Source of the DNA: an uncultured Dongia sp.
Lineage (GTDB): Bacteria > Pseudomonadota > Alphaproteobacteria > Dongiales > Dongiaceae
DNA length: 64,000 nucleotides
Direction of reading: 5' to 3'
Assembly: GCF_936916975.1 (NCBI RefSeq)
Contig: NZ_CAKZGO010000021.1
Location: forward strand, 62,001-126,000
The translations under genes were made by a program, and so were the position numbers. Shown piece by piece: positions 26,778-36,470 of the stretch. Under the pieces are notes generated by a model. That model worked only from the letters and a program-made list of their open reading frames with translations. It searched no databases and had not been told where the DNA came from. Numbering within the stretch: position 1 is the stretch's first letter; each line of letters begins with the position of its first letter.

Positions 26778-27674
26778 ATGCAGCAGAGCGAAACGATGCC
26801 GGCCGGCCTGTTGCCGCGGTCGCAGTACCGATTGGGCTTGTGTCTGATCACCGCCTCGGCGATCGCCTGGAGCACGGCCGGATTCTTCACGCGGCTCATT
26901 CCGCTCGATAATTGGACTCTGCTGTTCTGGCGCGGGCTGTTCGGGGCGCTGGGCGTGCTGCTGTTCATGCTCTGCCGGGACCGCCGGCAGGCCGTCGCGC
27001 AGTTCCGAACCATGGGCTGGCCCGGCTGGGCCTTCGCCCTGGTGTCAGCGATCGGCATGATGTGCTTCATCACCTCGCTGACACTCACCTCAGTAGCTCA
27101 CGTTGCCATCATCTACGGCACTGTGCCCTTCATCGCCGCCGCCCTGGCGTGGCTCATGCTCCGCGAGAGCCCCAGCCGCAGCGCCATCGGCGCCAGCGTG
27201 CTCGCGCTCTTCGGCGTCATGTTCATGGTGGGGTTCGGCGGTGATGGCGGCAACTGGTTGGGTGATGCTCTCGCCTTCGGCATGACCCTCGCCATGGCCG
27301 GCATCATGGTCATCTCGCGCCGCTACCCCGGCATCCCCATCCTCGCCGCCGCCTGCCTCTCGGCCCTGCTCAGCGCCCTCGCCTGCCTGCCATGGGCGCA
27401 GATCGGCGACCTGCCACCGACAGACCTCGCCAACCTCGCCCTCTTCGGTCTGGTGAACTCTGCGCTGGGTCTGGCCCTCTTCACCATGGGCGCCCGCATG
27501 CTCCCTGCCATCGAAACAGCTTTGATCGGCGCCCTCGATGCGCCGCTAGCGCCGATCTGGGTTTGGCTGGCATTTGGCGAGATGCCCAGCCGGATCACGT
27601 TGATCGGCGGCGGATTGGTGTTCGCAGCAGTTGCGCTGCACATCACATATTCTTCCCGTCATCTCCGTGCTTGA
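26778..27674 (+). CDS. EamA/DMT-family exporter
   Basis: The 298-residue inner-membrane protein has ten hydrophobic segments in two EamA halves, beginning with LITASAIAWSTAGFFTRLI. DMT proteins export amino acids, metabolites or drugs. ATG 26778 follows GGGGAA, whereas GTG 26766 has no ribosome site. It is divergent from the WYL regulator across the palindromic repeats and ends 17 nt before the convergent tusA-like gene. Substrate unknown. Confidence 0.9.
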   Translation: MQQSETMPAGLLPRSQYRLGLCLITASAIAWSTAGFFTRLIPLDNWTLLFWRGLFGALGVLLFMLCRDRRQAVAQFRTMGWPGWAFALVSAIGMMCFITSLTLTSVAHVAIIYGTVPFIAAALAWLMLRESPSRSAIGASVLALFGVMFMVGFGGDGGNWLGDALAFGMTLAMAGIMVISRRYPGIPILAAACLSALLSALACLPWAQIGDLPPTDLANLALFGLVNSALGLALFTMGARMLPAIETALIGALDAPLAPIWVWLAFGEMPSRITLIGGGLVFAAVALHITYSSRHLRA

Positions 27675-27691
27675 CTAGGGTAGCTGTCTAC

Positions 27692-27919
27692 CTACCCCAC
27701 CACCTCAACCCTGATCCTATACACCCCCGGCTCCGGCTCACTGCCTTCCAGCAGCTTGTTCCCCGTCACCTCGCAGAAATGTTCGAAGTCTTTCGGCGCG
27801 CCAGGGTCGGTGGCGTCGACTTCGAGGATATCGCCGGGCGACAGTTCCTTGATCAGCTTGCGCGCCTTCAAGACCGGGATCGGGCATTTCAGCCCGCGTG
27901 CGTCGTATTGGCGGATCAT
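27692..27919 (-). CDS. TusA/SirA-family sulfur carrier protein
   Basis: The 75-residue protein has the family signature DARGLKCPIPVLKARK with the conserved Cys12 that carries persulfide sulfur, then the two-layer alpha/beta fold. Family members move sulfur in tRNA thiolation, molybdenum cofactor or sulfur oxidation. It overlaps the upstream EamA gene by 4 nt (ATGA) and has GGAG before its start, so it is the last gene of the operon that begins at 30552. Confidence 0.93.
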   Translation of the reverse strand: MIRQYDARGLKCPIPVLKARKLIKELSPGDILEVDATDPGAPKDFEHFCEVTGNKLLEGSEPEPGVYRIRVEVVG

Positions 27920-28857
27920 GTCGTTGCTCCTTCCGCGTCGGCTTGGGCTTCGCGCCGCGCCTGCCATGTTTCCAGCAGGCTGGCGCTGACGATAAGGATG
28001 CCGCCGACGATCTTGTGCCAGCCGAGATCTTCGCCGGCAAGCCAGACGGCGGAGCCGACACCGACCACGACTTCCGAGGTCATGAGGATACTGGCGCGTC
28101 CCGGTGACAGGCGCCCGGCGCCCCAGAGGCTCAGCACCATCGCTGGCACCACCCAGATGACGGCGGCGGCGATGATCCACGGCGCCGCACCGATGAGAAT
28201 CCCGAGTTCCGGCCAGCCGGCAGGTCCCGCGACGTCGCCCAACAGCACATAGACCAGGAGGCCCACCGGCAGGGCGCAGCCGAACTGCGCGATGCTCTTA
28301 TCGAGCACCGTGATATGCGACCACATGCGCGCCGTAAGCAATGCCACTGCCCAGCAGAGGCCGGCCCCCAACCCCATCCATTCGGCAAGATTGGACGGCC
28401 AAGGCCAGCGGCCGCCAACGCCCTGCAGCACCATGAGGCCGACGAGCGCCAGGCCGATGCCGACCCAGCGCACAGGTGTGAGCGGCGTCTTCATGAAGAC
28501 GCGCTCCAGAATAGTCGACCAGATCGGGCTCAAATAGAACAGCAGGATAATGATGCCGACCTCGCCCATCACCACGGCGACGGCGAACAGGATATTGCAG
28601 CAGGCAAGAGCCCCGCCACAGAGCAGCATGCGCCAACCGCCGGCCTGCAATTGCCGGCGCCGGATGAACAGGAACGGCAGCAGCGGGATGAGCGGCACGC
28701 CATAGCAGAGAGCACCCGCGAGTGCTGCCGGAATCCCCGCCGCCTCCACCGCACGCAGCGGATACCACATCGAGCCCCAGAAGATGGAGGAGCCGATCAT
28801 GGCAAGACTCGGCCACAGGATGCCCGAACCAGACGTTGGGTTTGAACTTGCCAGCAT
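27916..28857 (-). CDS. EamA/DMT-family transporter
   Basis: The 313-residue protein has ten hydrophobic segments; the first half begins SLAMIGSSIFWGSMWYPLRAVE and the second starts around residue 165. It is a predicted small-molecule exporter of unknown substrate, not closely similar to the EamA protein at 26.8 kb. It follows the PhnD-like gene by 5 nt and overlaps the TusA-like gene by 4 nt, so these genes are translationally coupled. Confidence 0.9.
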   Translation of the reverse strand: MLASSNPTSGSGILWPSLAMIGSSIFWGSMWYPLRAVEAAGIPAALAGALCYGVPLIPLLPFLFIRRRQLQAGGWRMLLCGGALACCNILFAVAVVMGEVGIIILLFYLSPIWSTILERVFMKTPLTPVRWVGIGLALVGLMVLQGVGGRWPWPSNLAEWMGLGAGLCWAVALLTARMWSHITVLDKSIAQFGCALPVGLLVYVLLGDVAGPAGWPELGILIGAAPWIIAAAVIWVVPAMVLSLWGAGRLSPGRASILMTSEVVVGVGSAVWLAGEDLGWHKIVGGILIVSASLLETWQARREAQADAEGATT

Positions 28858-28862
28858 AACGA

Positions 28863-29666
28863 TCAGGCGACCCGCGACCAGCCGGACAGCTTCGCCGATG
28901 TTTCCTGCTCCAGAAGCACGTCATAGGCGTCTTCATCGAGCACCGTCACCGAATCCAGCAGCAAAAGCTCCCGGCATTCTTCGAGGTCGGGGTCAGAGAA
29001 GGCGGCACTTAGGCCCTCTCGCAGGCTGGCGATATCCTCGATCGGCATGTTGCGGCTGGTGATATAGGGCAGGCATGGCGCCGATGCCGTCTGGTCAAGA
29101 ATGCGCAGGCCTTTGACCTCCTCCGGCGCCACGGCGGTGAGCAATGTCCAGCTGACGCAATCCACCGCGCAAAAATCGGCGAGACCCGCCTTGACCAGCG
29201 CCATCGATTTGCGGTGCGCGCCACTCTCGATCGCCTCACGCAGCAGGCCGTTTGGAATGCCCAGATTGGCAAGATAGAATTTCAGGATATTGCAGCCGGA
29301 TTGTGAATCGTTGCCGTTGAAGGCCGCGACCTTGCCGGAGAGATCGATGCCTCGCTGGATCTTGTCCGCCTCGCGCACGATGATGAAGCTGCTGTAAGTA
29401 GCATCCTTGCAGCCCGGCGCCGAGTAGCCTGGCGTCGCCAGATAGCGCACCTGGTCCTTCAGCTCGTGGGTCAGCGGAAAGCCGCAGGTTTGCGTGAACA
29501 GCAGATCGGGCGCACGCCAATGGGCGTAGAGATCGTCCGGTCGCGTCAATGCCTGCGGGATGTTGGTGATGCCGGCGGCGGCCAGATGGCTGCGCAGCCC
29601 TTGCCAGAATGCATCGGTGGCGTCGCGCAGTTCGGGAAGGTCGTACATCGGAAGGGCCGCGATCAT
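28863..29666 (-). CDS. PhnD-like periplasmic-binding-fold protein, no signal peptide
   Basis: The 267-residue protein resembles phosphate/phosphonate-type substrate-binding proteins (PhnD-like): LLFTQTCGFPLTHEL, ATPGYSAPGCKDATYSSFIIV, and the hinge FNGNDSQSGCNILK. No signal peptide is visible from ATG 29666, so it may be cytoplasmic, and no ABC permease or ATPase gene lies nearby. It sits between the GFA gene and an EamA exporter in one operon. It could be a periplasmic protein with a missed start, but the upstream frame is not signal-like. Confidence 0.75.
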   Translation of the reverse strand: MIAALPMYDLPELRDATDAFWQGLRSHLAAAGITNIPQALTRPDDLYAHWRAPDLLFTQTCGFPLTHELKDQVRYLATPGYSAPGCKDATYSSFIIVREADKIQRGIDLSGKVAAFNGNDSQSGCNILKFYLANLGIPNGLLREAIESGAHRKSMALVKAGLADFCAVDCVSWTLLTAVAPEEVKGLRILDQTASAPCLPYITSRNMPIEDIASLREGLSAAFSDPDLEECRELLLLDSVTVLDEDAYDVLLEQETSAKLSGWSRVA

Positions 29667-29697
29667 GCTGCTGGACTCTTTTGCGTAATGGGGATGA

Positions 29698-30552
29698 TCA
29701 GAACGGCAAGGCGTTGCCGCCACTGCCCGCGAATTGCGGCAGTGCGTCAGGAATCTCGTAGCAGTCGCCCTTGTCGGCAACGAAGATGTGATGGCGCGTG
29801 TGCAGGCCGGTCGGCGCGTCGAGAAGGCCGGCCGGGATCGAGACCGCATCGCTGCCGGTCCTTTCCCAGAACAGCGACGAGCCACACTGGTTGCAGAAGC
29901 CGCGCCGCGCTTCCGGCGACGAGACATACCAGCTCAGGAACTCACCCCCCGTCAGACCGATGTCAGTCCACCGCGCCTTGCTATAGGCCGGCGCATGGCC
30001 ATGCCAGCGACGGCACTGTCCGCAATGACAGACGCTGATGTCGCGCATCGGCCCGGTGACGGTGAGGTGGATCGCCCCACACAAGCATTGCCCGTTCCGT
30101 GTCGTCTGCTTGGCGTCGGCGGCGGGCTCAGGTGATGCGGGCTGGATCGGCCCGGCATTGGCCGATGATTCGGCGTATTGCGGCAACCCGTCCTCGATAT
30201 CGTAATAGTCACCCTTGAACGCCACCCAGATATGCTTGTCGACTGTAAGTCCGGTTGGCGCCTCAAGGCTGCCCATGACCATATCGAGGTTGCTGCCGCC
30301 GACCCGTCGCCAGAAGAGTTTCGATCCACAAATGCGGCAGAAGCCGCGCTCGGTTTCGTCACCTGAGCGGACCCACTGCACATTCTCCCCGCCCGTCAGC
30401 AGGACTTTTTCCGCAGGAGCCGAGGTATAGACACCGAGCGACCCGTGCCAGCGCCGGCACATGGCACAATGGCAGGCAGCCGGCGCCATTAATTCGCCCG
30501 AGGCTTCGAACGTCACTGCACCGCACAAACATTCGCCGCGAATCTGCCCCAT
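29698..30552 (-). CDS. Tandem GFA-domain protein (two CENP-V/GFA domains)
   Basis: The 284-residue protein is a fusion of two complete GFA (CENP-V/glutathione-dependent formaldehyde-activating-like) zinc domains of about 125 residues each, joined by an Ala/Pro linker near residue 145. Each repeats the cysteine sets CLCGAV/CLCGAI, CHCAMCRRWHG/CHCGQCRRWHG and FCRICGSKLFW/FCNQCGSSLFW. Most family members have one domain. The true substrate is uncertain, since a role in formaldehyde handling has been disputed for several members. It is first in the four-gene minus-strand operon; GGAGGAG precedes ATG 30552. Confidence 0.92.
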   Translation of the reverse strand: MGQIRGECLCGAVTFEASGELMAPAACHCAMCRRWHGSLGVYTSAPAEKVLLTGGENVQWVRSGDETERGFCRICGSKLFWRRVGGSNLDMVMGSLEAPTGLTVDKHIWVAFKGDYYDIEDGLPQYAESSANAGPIQPASPEPAADAKQTTRNGQCLCGAIHLTVTGPMRDISVCHCGQCRRWHGHAPAYSKARWTDIGLTGGEFLSWYVSSPEARRGFCNQCGSSLFWERTGSDAVSIPAGLLDAPTGLHTRHHIFVADKGDCYEIPDALPQFAGSGGNALPF

Positions 30553-30717
30553 CGACCTTGCTCCTCCCATCCAGGGGTGAGCATAGCCCAGGGGTCACGG
30601 CGCTACCAAGGGCCCCGCCGCGAGCTACGCGCATGGCCCGATAAGTATTTCTTCATTGCCGGTCTGGTACAATTTCGTTACCAATAACCCTAGAGAAACA
30701 ACGCCCTTTCGAGGCAC

Positions 30718-31671
30718 ATGTCCGCCCAACACACGACCGCCGAACCCTTGCGGGTAAATAAGGGTGAGATTGGCCGCCACGCCTATCAGGCAGACATCCC
30801 GACTTTGCTCCTGGCATTCGGGGTCTATACGGCATTCCTGACGCTGACATGGTTCTATCGCGACCTGCCCTGGTGGGCGGTCCTGCCGCTGGGCGCCTCG
30901 ATCGTCTGCCTTCATGGCTCGCTCCAACACGAAGCCGTCCACGGCTATCCATTCAAGTCACGGCGCCTCAACCGCTGGATCACCGGCTGGTCGCTGTGGC
31001 TGTGGATTCCTTACGACGTCTATGTGGCGACACATACCCGCCATCATATCGACCAGGATCTGACCGATCCGTTCCTCGACCCGGAATCGAATTACCTGAC
31101 CGAGGCGCAGTGGGCGCGGATGTCGCCGCTGCATCGGTGGGTGCGCCAGCGTATGCGCACCCTGGCTGGGCGGATGCTGCTGGGGCCGGGTTATTTCACC
31201 GTCTCTTCCATTCGCGAATGCTGGAAAGATCTCAATACCGGCGACCGCTATCACATCGTGCCCTGGGTCTGGCACTTCTTCACAACCGGTCTGTTGCTGG
31301 TCTGGATCGTGGGAGTGTGCGATATCCCGTTTTGGGCCTATGTGTTGATGTTCGCCTATCCGGGCACGTCGATGGCCCTCATCCGGTCCTATGCCGAACA
31401 TCGCGCCGCGCCGGATGAGAAGACACGCAGCATCATCTGCGATGCCGGGCCGTTCTGGAGTTTCATGTTCCTCTACAACAACCTGCACGCGCTCCATCAT
31501 GCCGAGCCGGCCCTGGCCTGGTACCGGCGCCGCGCGCGTTACAAGGCAACCAAGGAACAGCTACTGGTCGAGAACGGGCAGTATTACGTCCCGGGCTATT
31601 TTGCGATCGCCCGCGCCTATCTGTTCCGCGCCAAGGAACCGATCTTCCACCCGTTCAAGACCCACTGCTAG
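30718..31671 (+). CDS. Membrane fatty acid desaturase family
   Basis: The 317-residue membrane protein has three histidine boxes typical of non-haem diiron desaturases and hydroxylases: HGSLQHEAVHG, HTRHHID near residue 103 and NLHALHHAE near residue 258. Hydrophobic segments flank them, with two pairs of membrane crossings. It would introduce a double bond or hydroxyl into an acyl chain or lipid head group. It stands alone and ends 2 bp before the convergent molybdenum hydroxylase operon. Confidence 0.9.
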   Translation: MSAQHTTAEPLRVNKGEIGRHAYQADIPTLLLAFGVYTAFLTLTWFYRDLPWWAVLPLGASIVCLHGSLQHEAVHGYPFKSRRLNRWITGWSLWLWIPYDVYVATHTRHHIDQDLTDPFLDPESNYLTEAQWARMSPLHRWVRQRMRTLAGRMLLGPGYFTVSSIRECWKDLNTGDRYHIVPWVWHFFTTGLLLVWIVGVCDIPFWAYVLMFAYPGTSMALIRSYAEHRAAPDEKTRSIICDAGPFWSFMFLYNNLHALHHAEPALAWYRRRARYKATKEQLLVENGQYYVPGYFAIARAYLFRAKEPIFHPFKTHC

Positions 31672-31673
31672 GC

Positions 31674-33854
31674 TTACGCCAGCGCCCCGAGATCAAAGGG
31701 CAGCGAGCGCATCCGTTTGCCGGTCGCCGAAAAGACGGCGTTGCCGATAGACGGCGCCAGCGGCGGCAGGCCCGGTTCGCCGATGCCGGTCGGTGCCTCG
31801 GCCGACTTCACGATATGGACCTCGACCGCAGGCATCTCCTTGATCCGGGTCGGTTCGTAATCGTCGAAATTGCTCTGCTCGACCACACCCTCGGCCAGCG
31901 TCACCCGGTTGCGGAGAACCGCGGAGAGAGCGAAGCCGATGGCGCCTTCGACCTGGGCCCTGATCACATCCGGGTTGATGGCGATCCCGCAATCGACGGC
32001 GGCGATCACCTTGTCGACCTTCAGCGTGCCATCAACCATCGAGACCTCGGAGACCATGCCGACATAGCTGCCGAAGGAGTGATGGAAGGCGATGCCCTGC
32101 CCGCTCCCTTTCGGCATTTCCTTGCCCCAACCGGCTTTTTCCGCCGCCAATTTGAGCACGCCGGCCTCGCGCGATCCGTCCTTGAGATGGGCGAGCCGGA
32201 AGGCCAGCGGATCGGCGCCGGCTTTGTGGGCCAGCTCGTCCATGGTCGTCTCCATGACATGGGCGGTATGGCTGTGGCCAACCGAGCGCCACCAGAGTAC
32301 GGGCACCGCGGTCTTCACGTTATGCACCTCGACCGAGAAGTTTTCGATGGCATAGGGCGTGTCCGCTACACCTTCGACCGTGGTCGCATCGACGCCCTCC
32401 TTCACCATCATCGGCTCGAAGGGTGTGCCGGTGATGATGGACTTGCTGACGATGGTGTGCTGCCAGCCGCTGACCCGGCCATCCTTCACGTCCGCTTTCA
32501 CCCGGTGCAGGGCCATCGGGCGATAAAAGCCGCCCTTGATATCGTCCTCGCGGGTCCACAGGAGATGGACCGGGGCCTTGGTCTTCATGGCCTTGGCGAT
32601 CTGTGCGGCCTCGACCACCCAATCCGCCGACGCGTTGGCACGGCGGCCGAAACTGCCGCCGCTGAGCAGCGTGTGGATCTTGATCTTGTCGGGCGTGGTG
32701 CCCAGGACCTGGCTCACCGCGTAATCGTCGATGCTCTGGAACTGGCTTCCGGCCCAGATTTCGGCCCCGTCTGCCGTCAGTTCGATGACGCAGTTCATCG
32801 GCTCCATCGGCGCATGGGCGAGATAGGGAAACAGGAACTCTGCCTCGGCGCTGTCGCTGCCGGCAAGGCCTGCGGCGGCATCGCCTTTCTTCGCGGCGGG
32901 CAGTCCGGGCGTCTTGGCCAGATCGCGATACTCGGCAACGATGGCGTCGGTCGAGCGCGTCTCGGCCTTATCCGCCTTCCAGGAAATCTTCAGCGCCTCA
33001 CGACCCCGCATCGCCGCCCAGCTATCCTTGGCGAGGACGGCGACACCACTCGGCACTTCCACCACCTCAACCACGCCGGGCACTTTGCGCGCGGCGCCGT
33101 CGTCGAAGGAACCGACCGACCCGCCAAATTGCGGCGGTCGTGCAACCACGGCCGTCAGCATGCCGGGACGACGAATGTCGATGGCAAAGACCGCGGTCCC
33201 CGTCGTTTTGCCCTTGGAGTCGAGGCGCGGCAGCTGCTGGCCGATATATTTCCAATCCTTGGGATCCTTCAGCGCCACGGCGGTCGGAACCGCTTCCTGC
33301 ATCGCCACCTCGACCAGTTCACCGAACCTGGCCGACTTGCCGGAGGCATGGGCCAGCACGCCGTTCAAGACGGTGATCTCGCTTGCCGGCACATTCCATT
33401 GCTTGGCGGCAGCCGCCACGAACATGGACCGCGCGGCGGCGCCGACCTGGCGCATCTGGGTCCAGGAATTGGCCATCGAGGTACTGCCGCCGGTGCCGAT
33501 ATAGGGCCCGAAGAACAGGTTGTTGTAGACCTTCGGATTGTTGGGCGCGAAGTCGAAGCCGACCTTGGACCAATCGGCATCCAGCTCCTCGGCAACCAAG
33601 GTCGCAAGCCCGGTGCTGACGCCCTGCCCCATTTCAAGGTGCTTGCAGAGGACCACGACGGAATCGTCGCTGCCGATGCGCAGGAACATGTTCGGATCGA
33701 ACACGGCGGCGGGTGCCGCCGCCTCGCCTTCCGCTGCGGCAAAGCGCCCGAGGGGCACGAAGCTGCCCAGCACGAAGACGCTGGTGGAGAGCGCTGCGCC
33801 TTTGAGGAAGCTGCGGCGCGACGGTGCGATGGTTTGGCTCTTCTGGATCAACAT
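31674..33854 (-). CDS. Molybdenum hydroxylase large subunit (IorB-like)
   Basis: The 726-residue molybdopterin-binding subunit belongs to the xanthine oxidase / isoquinoline 1-oxidoreductase beta group. It has a Tat signal ([11 protein letters not shown] near residue 13), [28 protein letters not shown] for cofactor binding and a C-terminal GEPGLPP motif with the catalytic Glu region. Export via Tat and the companion cytochrome c indicate a periplasmic enzyme oxidising an aldehyde or N-heterocycle. It follows the 2Fe-2S subunit by 12 nt. Confidence 0.93.
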   Translation of the reverse strand: MLIQKSQTIAPSRRSFLKGAALSTSVFVLGSFVPLGRFAAAEGEAAAPAAVFDPNMFLRIGSDDSVVVLCKHLEMGQGVSTGLATLVAEELDADWSKVGFDFAPNNPKVYNNLFFGPYIGTGGSTSMANSWTQMRQVGAAARSMFVAAAAKQWNVPASEITVLNGVLAHASGKSARFGELVEVAMQEAVPTAVALKDPKDWKYIGQQLPRLDSKGKTTGTAVFAIDIRRPGMLTAVVARPPQFGGSVGSFDDGAARKVPGVVEVVEVPSGVAVLAKDSWAAMRGREALKISWKADKAETRSTDAIVAEYRDLAKTPGLPAAKKGDAAAGLAGSDSAEAEFLFPYLAHAPMEPMNCVIELTADGAEIWAGSQFQSIDDYAVSQVLGTTPDKIKIHTLLSGGSFGRRANASADWVVEAAQIAKAMKTKAPVHLLWTREDDIKGGFYRPMALHRVKADVKDGRVSGWQHTIVSKSIITGTPFEPMMVKEGVDATTVEGVADTPYAIENFSVEVHNVKTAVPVLWWRSVGHSHTAHVMETTMDELAHKAGADPLAFRLAHLKDGSREAGVLKLAAEKAGWGKEMPKGSGQGIAFHHSFGSYVGMVSEVSMVDGTLKVDKVIAAVDCGIAINPDVIRAQVEGAIGFALSAVLRNRVTLAEGVVEQSNFDDYEPTRIKEMPAVEVHIVKSAEAPTGIGEPGLPPLAPSIGNAVFSATGKRMRSLPFDLGALA

Positions 33855-33866
33855 GGGGTCGCCTCC

Positions 33867-34337
33867 TTATGCCAAGTCTTTGGCGGCTTCGTGGATGGCG
33901 TGCCGGATGCGAACATAAGTTCCGCAGCGACAGATATTGCCTTCCATGCTGGCATTGATGTCGTCATCCGTCGGCGTCGGATTATCCGTGAGCAAATTGA
34001 TCGCCGACATGATCTGGCCGGATTGGCAGTAGCCGCATTGCACGACATCAAGCTTCTGCCACGCAGCCTGCACCGCTAGCGCGACCTTGCTGTCCGGGCC
34101 ATCTTTCGGCAAGCCTTCGATCGTGACGATCTCGCGGTCCTGCACGTCACCCACCATGGTGGAGCACGACCGATGCGCTTCGCCATCGATATGGACGGTA
34201 CAGGCGCCACATTGGGCGACACCGCAGCCGAACTTGGTGCCGGTCAGTTCAAGCCGGTCGCGGAGGACCCAAAGCAAGGGCATCTCCGGCTCGACATCCA
34301 GCTCGTGAGTCTTGCCGTTAATGTTCAGCGTAATCAT
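33867..34337 (-). CDS. Molybdenum hydroxylase 2Fe-2S subunit (IorA-like)
   Basis: The 156-residue electron-transfer subunit has two [2Fe-2S] sites: the plant-ferredoxin type [11 protein letters not shown] with a later Cys (SCSTM), and the C-terminal helical-bundle type CGYCQSGQ with ICRCGTY. It has no signal peptide and would be co-exported with the Tat-tagged large subunit. The gene order cytochrome, 2Fe-2S, Mo subunit matches the isoquinoline oxidoreductase-type operons. Confidence 0.95.
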   Translation of the reverse strand: MITLNINGKTHELDVEPEMPLLWVLRDRLELTGTKFGCGVAQCGACTVHIDGEAHRSCSTMVGDVQDREIVTIEGLPKDGPDSKVALAVQAAWQKLDVVQCGYCQSGQIMSAINLLTDNPTPTDDDINASMEGNICRCGTYVRIRHAIHEAAKDLA

Positions 34338-34397
34338 GAGACTCTCCCACTAGGCGTGATCAGGTGTCTGTTGGTCATGGCGATCATTGCGGGGCGA

Positions 34398-34997
34398 TCA
34401 TTGCGGGCACTCGCTGCCGCCGGCCAGCCAGGTCTTCACATGTTCGACCAGTTCGGCCCGTGGCATCGGCACTGCTTCACGGCCCGGGCCAGGATTCCAG
34501 CCCCAACCGACCAACTCGTCATCGGCGAAGTGCGTGATCATCCTCTCGGCATCCATGTTCCCATTGCGCTTGGGATCACGCACCTGCCGGCAGATATCGC
34601 CCGACGAAAGGCCCTGCCAGTTCTGCTCCAACGGCGCCAGCGACCAGTGCGGCGCGCCCGGAACGCCGGATGTCGGGTTGTTGCCGGTCTGGCTATGGCA
34701 GGTGGTGCACCGCATGCCGGTGACGCCCATATTGTCCTCGCCCCGCACGACCAGCGGCACGTGCAAACGGGAGCTGTCGCCTTGACGCGGGCTTTCCACC
34801 TGATGGCAGTTCAGACAGCGCGGATGTTCAACGACCGTAGCGATTTTTTCCCAGGCAGCTACACTTTCGGCAGCGGTTGCCGTCGTCTCGGCATTGCTGG
34901 AATTGATGCCCACGGACCAGAAAAGAAGTGCCATACCCAGTGGGATGGCAAGGAACAGAACGGCAAGGTTGCGAAGACCAAACTGCGCAGACCGCAT
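34398..34997 (-). CDS. Dihaem c-type cytochrome, electron acceptor of the Mo hydroxylase
   Basis: The 199-residue protein has a signal anchor (LAVLFLAIPLGMALLFW) and two haem-binding CxxCH motifs, CLNCH near residue 61 and CTTCH near residue 96. The context is that of cytochromes that pass electrons from periplasmic Mo hydroxylases to the respiratory chain. ATG 34997 follows AGGAG. It is the first gene of the operon. Confidence 0.92.
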   Translation of the reverse strand: MRSAQFGLRNLAVLFLAIPLGMALLFWSVGINSSNAETTATAAESVAAWEKIATVVEHPRCLNCHQVESPRQGDSSRLHVPLVVRGEDNMGVTGMRCTTCHSQTGNNPTSGVPGAPHWSLAPLEQNWQGLSSGDICRQVRDPKRNGNMDAERMITHFADDELVGWGWNPGPGREAVPMPRAELVEHVKTWLAGGSECPQ

Positions 34998-35177
34998 CAG
35001 CGTCTCCTGTTGGCGGGCCAACCCGAGATATGTCGGGCCGGCTGGCTGAGTCCCAAAATTTACGCGTGAGAACGAAGGATCAGTTCATCACGTTTGCCCA
35101 CCGGGAGGAATGCACATTGCTGCCGCAAAGTTGCATGAAACTCCGGATGGTTTCGTTTTTTTGTTACGGTTGTCTTT

Positions 35178-36263
35178 TTAGTGACGGTCGCCATCGCCCT
35201 CGGGCGACATCGGCCAGAGAGGTGCCGCACTACCGTTGATCGTGAGGCCGCCATATGCCGCCTGCACCACATATTCTAGGAACCGGACGGGAAAGTTGAG
35301 TGTCGGCTCGGTGATCTGGTCGAGTTTCGCGACCATCTCGGCGGTGAGATTAATATCAAGCGCGCCGATATTGTCCTCAAGCTGGGCCGATGTCCGGGCA
35401 CCGATAATAGTCGACGACACGCCCGGACGCCCCTGTACCCAAGCCAGCGCCAGGCGCGATACCGTCGTCCCCAGCTCTTGCGCCATCCCGGTCATGGCAT
35501 CAATCAGTAGGTAGGTATTGTCGGTCAGGCTGGCAGTAACGCGTGCCCCACGGCCGGCCTCATGCTTACCATCGTCTGCGCGCCTGTACTTGCCGCTCAA
35601 CACCCCGCCCTTGAGAGGCGACCACGGGGTAATGCCGAGCCCAAGCTCCTGGGCCATCGGCACCAGTTCACCCTCCACCGTGCGCTCCAGCAGCGAGTAC
35701 TCGATCTGCAGCGCGATCAGCGGCGCCCAGCCGCGAAACGAGGCCAGGGTTTGCGCCTGGGCACATTTCCAGGCCGGCGTATCGGAAAAGCCAGCATAGC
35801 GGATCTTGCCGCTTTGGACGAGATCATCGAGTGCCCGCATCGTTTCCTCGATCGGCGTCATGGCGTCCCACGCATGCATCCAATAAAGGTCGATGTAACT
35901 TGTCTGCAGACGGCGCAGCGATTGCTCGCAGGCCGCAATGATGCTCTTGCGGTTCGCGCCGCCACCATTGGGATCGGTCCGATATAGATTGGCGTAGAAT
36001 TTGGTGGCAATGACCGCACGATCGCGTTTCTCGGGATAGCGGCCGAGGTGATCGCCGATGATTTTTTCGGAATGACCTTTGGTATAGGCGTTGGCCGTGT
36101 CAATGAAGTTGCCGCCGCGAGCGAGATAGGCGTCGAGAATTTTTCCAGATTCTTCAACTGAAGATCCCCAGCCCCACTCCTCGCCGAACGTCATGGTGCC
36201 GAGGCAAAACGGCGATACGCGCAGGCCGGATCGGCCCAGGGTAATGTAATGATCAAGCGCCAT
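35178..36263 (-). CDS. Aldo/keto reductase
   Basis: The 361-residue protein matches the NADPH-dependent AKR family (TIM barrel): GRSGLRVSPFCLGTMTFGEEWG, FIDTANAYTKGHSE with catalytic Asp and Tyr, VIATKFY with the catalytic Lys, and DLYWMHAWD with the catalytic His. ATG 36263 (MALDHY) is preferred because the upstream extension is unlike the family. It is longer than the usual 320-340 residues owing to a C-terminal tail. Monocistronic; substrate unknown. Confidence 0.93.
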   Translation of the reverse strand: MALDHYITLGRSGLRVSPFCLGTMTFGEEWGWGSSVEESGKILDAYLARGGNFIDTANAYTKGHSEKIIGDHLGRYPEKRDRAVIATKFYANLYRTDPNGGGANRKSIIAACEQSLRRLQTSYIDLYWMHAWDAMTPIEETMRALDDLVQSGKIRYAGFSDTPAWKCAQAQTLASFRGWAPLIALQIEYSLLERTVEGELVPMAQELGLGITPWSPLKGGVLSGKYRRADDGKHEAGRGARVTASLTDNTYLLIDAMTGMAQELGTTVSRLALAWVQGRPGVSSTIIGARTSAQLEDNIGALDINLTAEMVAKLDQITEPTLNFPVRFLEYVVQAAYGGLTINGSAAPLWPMSPEGDGDRH

Positions 36264-36470
36264 GGTTTTCCATTCCGGCTGGGCGCCCGGCGGACTCCGC
36301 GGGCGCGGTTGGAAACGGCGCGGATAGCAACACATGCTCGCCCCGATACGAATACCCGTTCCTGCCGGTTGTTTGCCTGAAACTCCTGAACTGGGATTTG
36401 GCGCGCAAAATGAAAAGGCCGCCGCCGAGGATCAGCGGTGGCCTTGATCGGCCGAAAGGCGGGAACCGCG

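Noticed and set aside
27678-27697. Short GGTAG/CTACC hairpin between the convergent EamA and TusA-like genes
   Set aside because: Only 5-6 bp and overlapping a stop codon; too weak to call a terminator.
31815-34079. 754-codon plus-strand open frame opposite the molybdenum hydroxylase genes
   Set aside because: Shadow of iorB/iorA-like genes, rich in His and Arg as expected for an antisense frame.
35131-35175. T-rich sequence with a weak stem that looks like a plus-strand terminator
   Set aside because: No plus-strand gene ends upstream, and the stem has a bulge; it is probably ordinary intergenic DNA.
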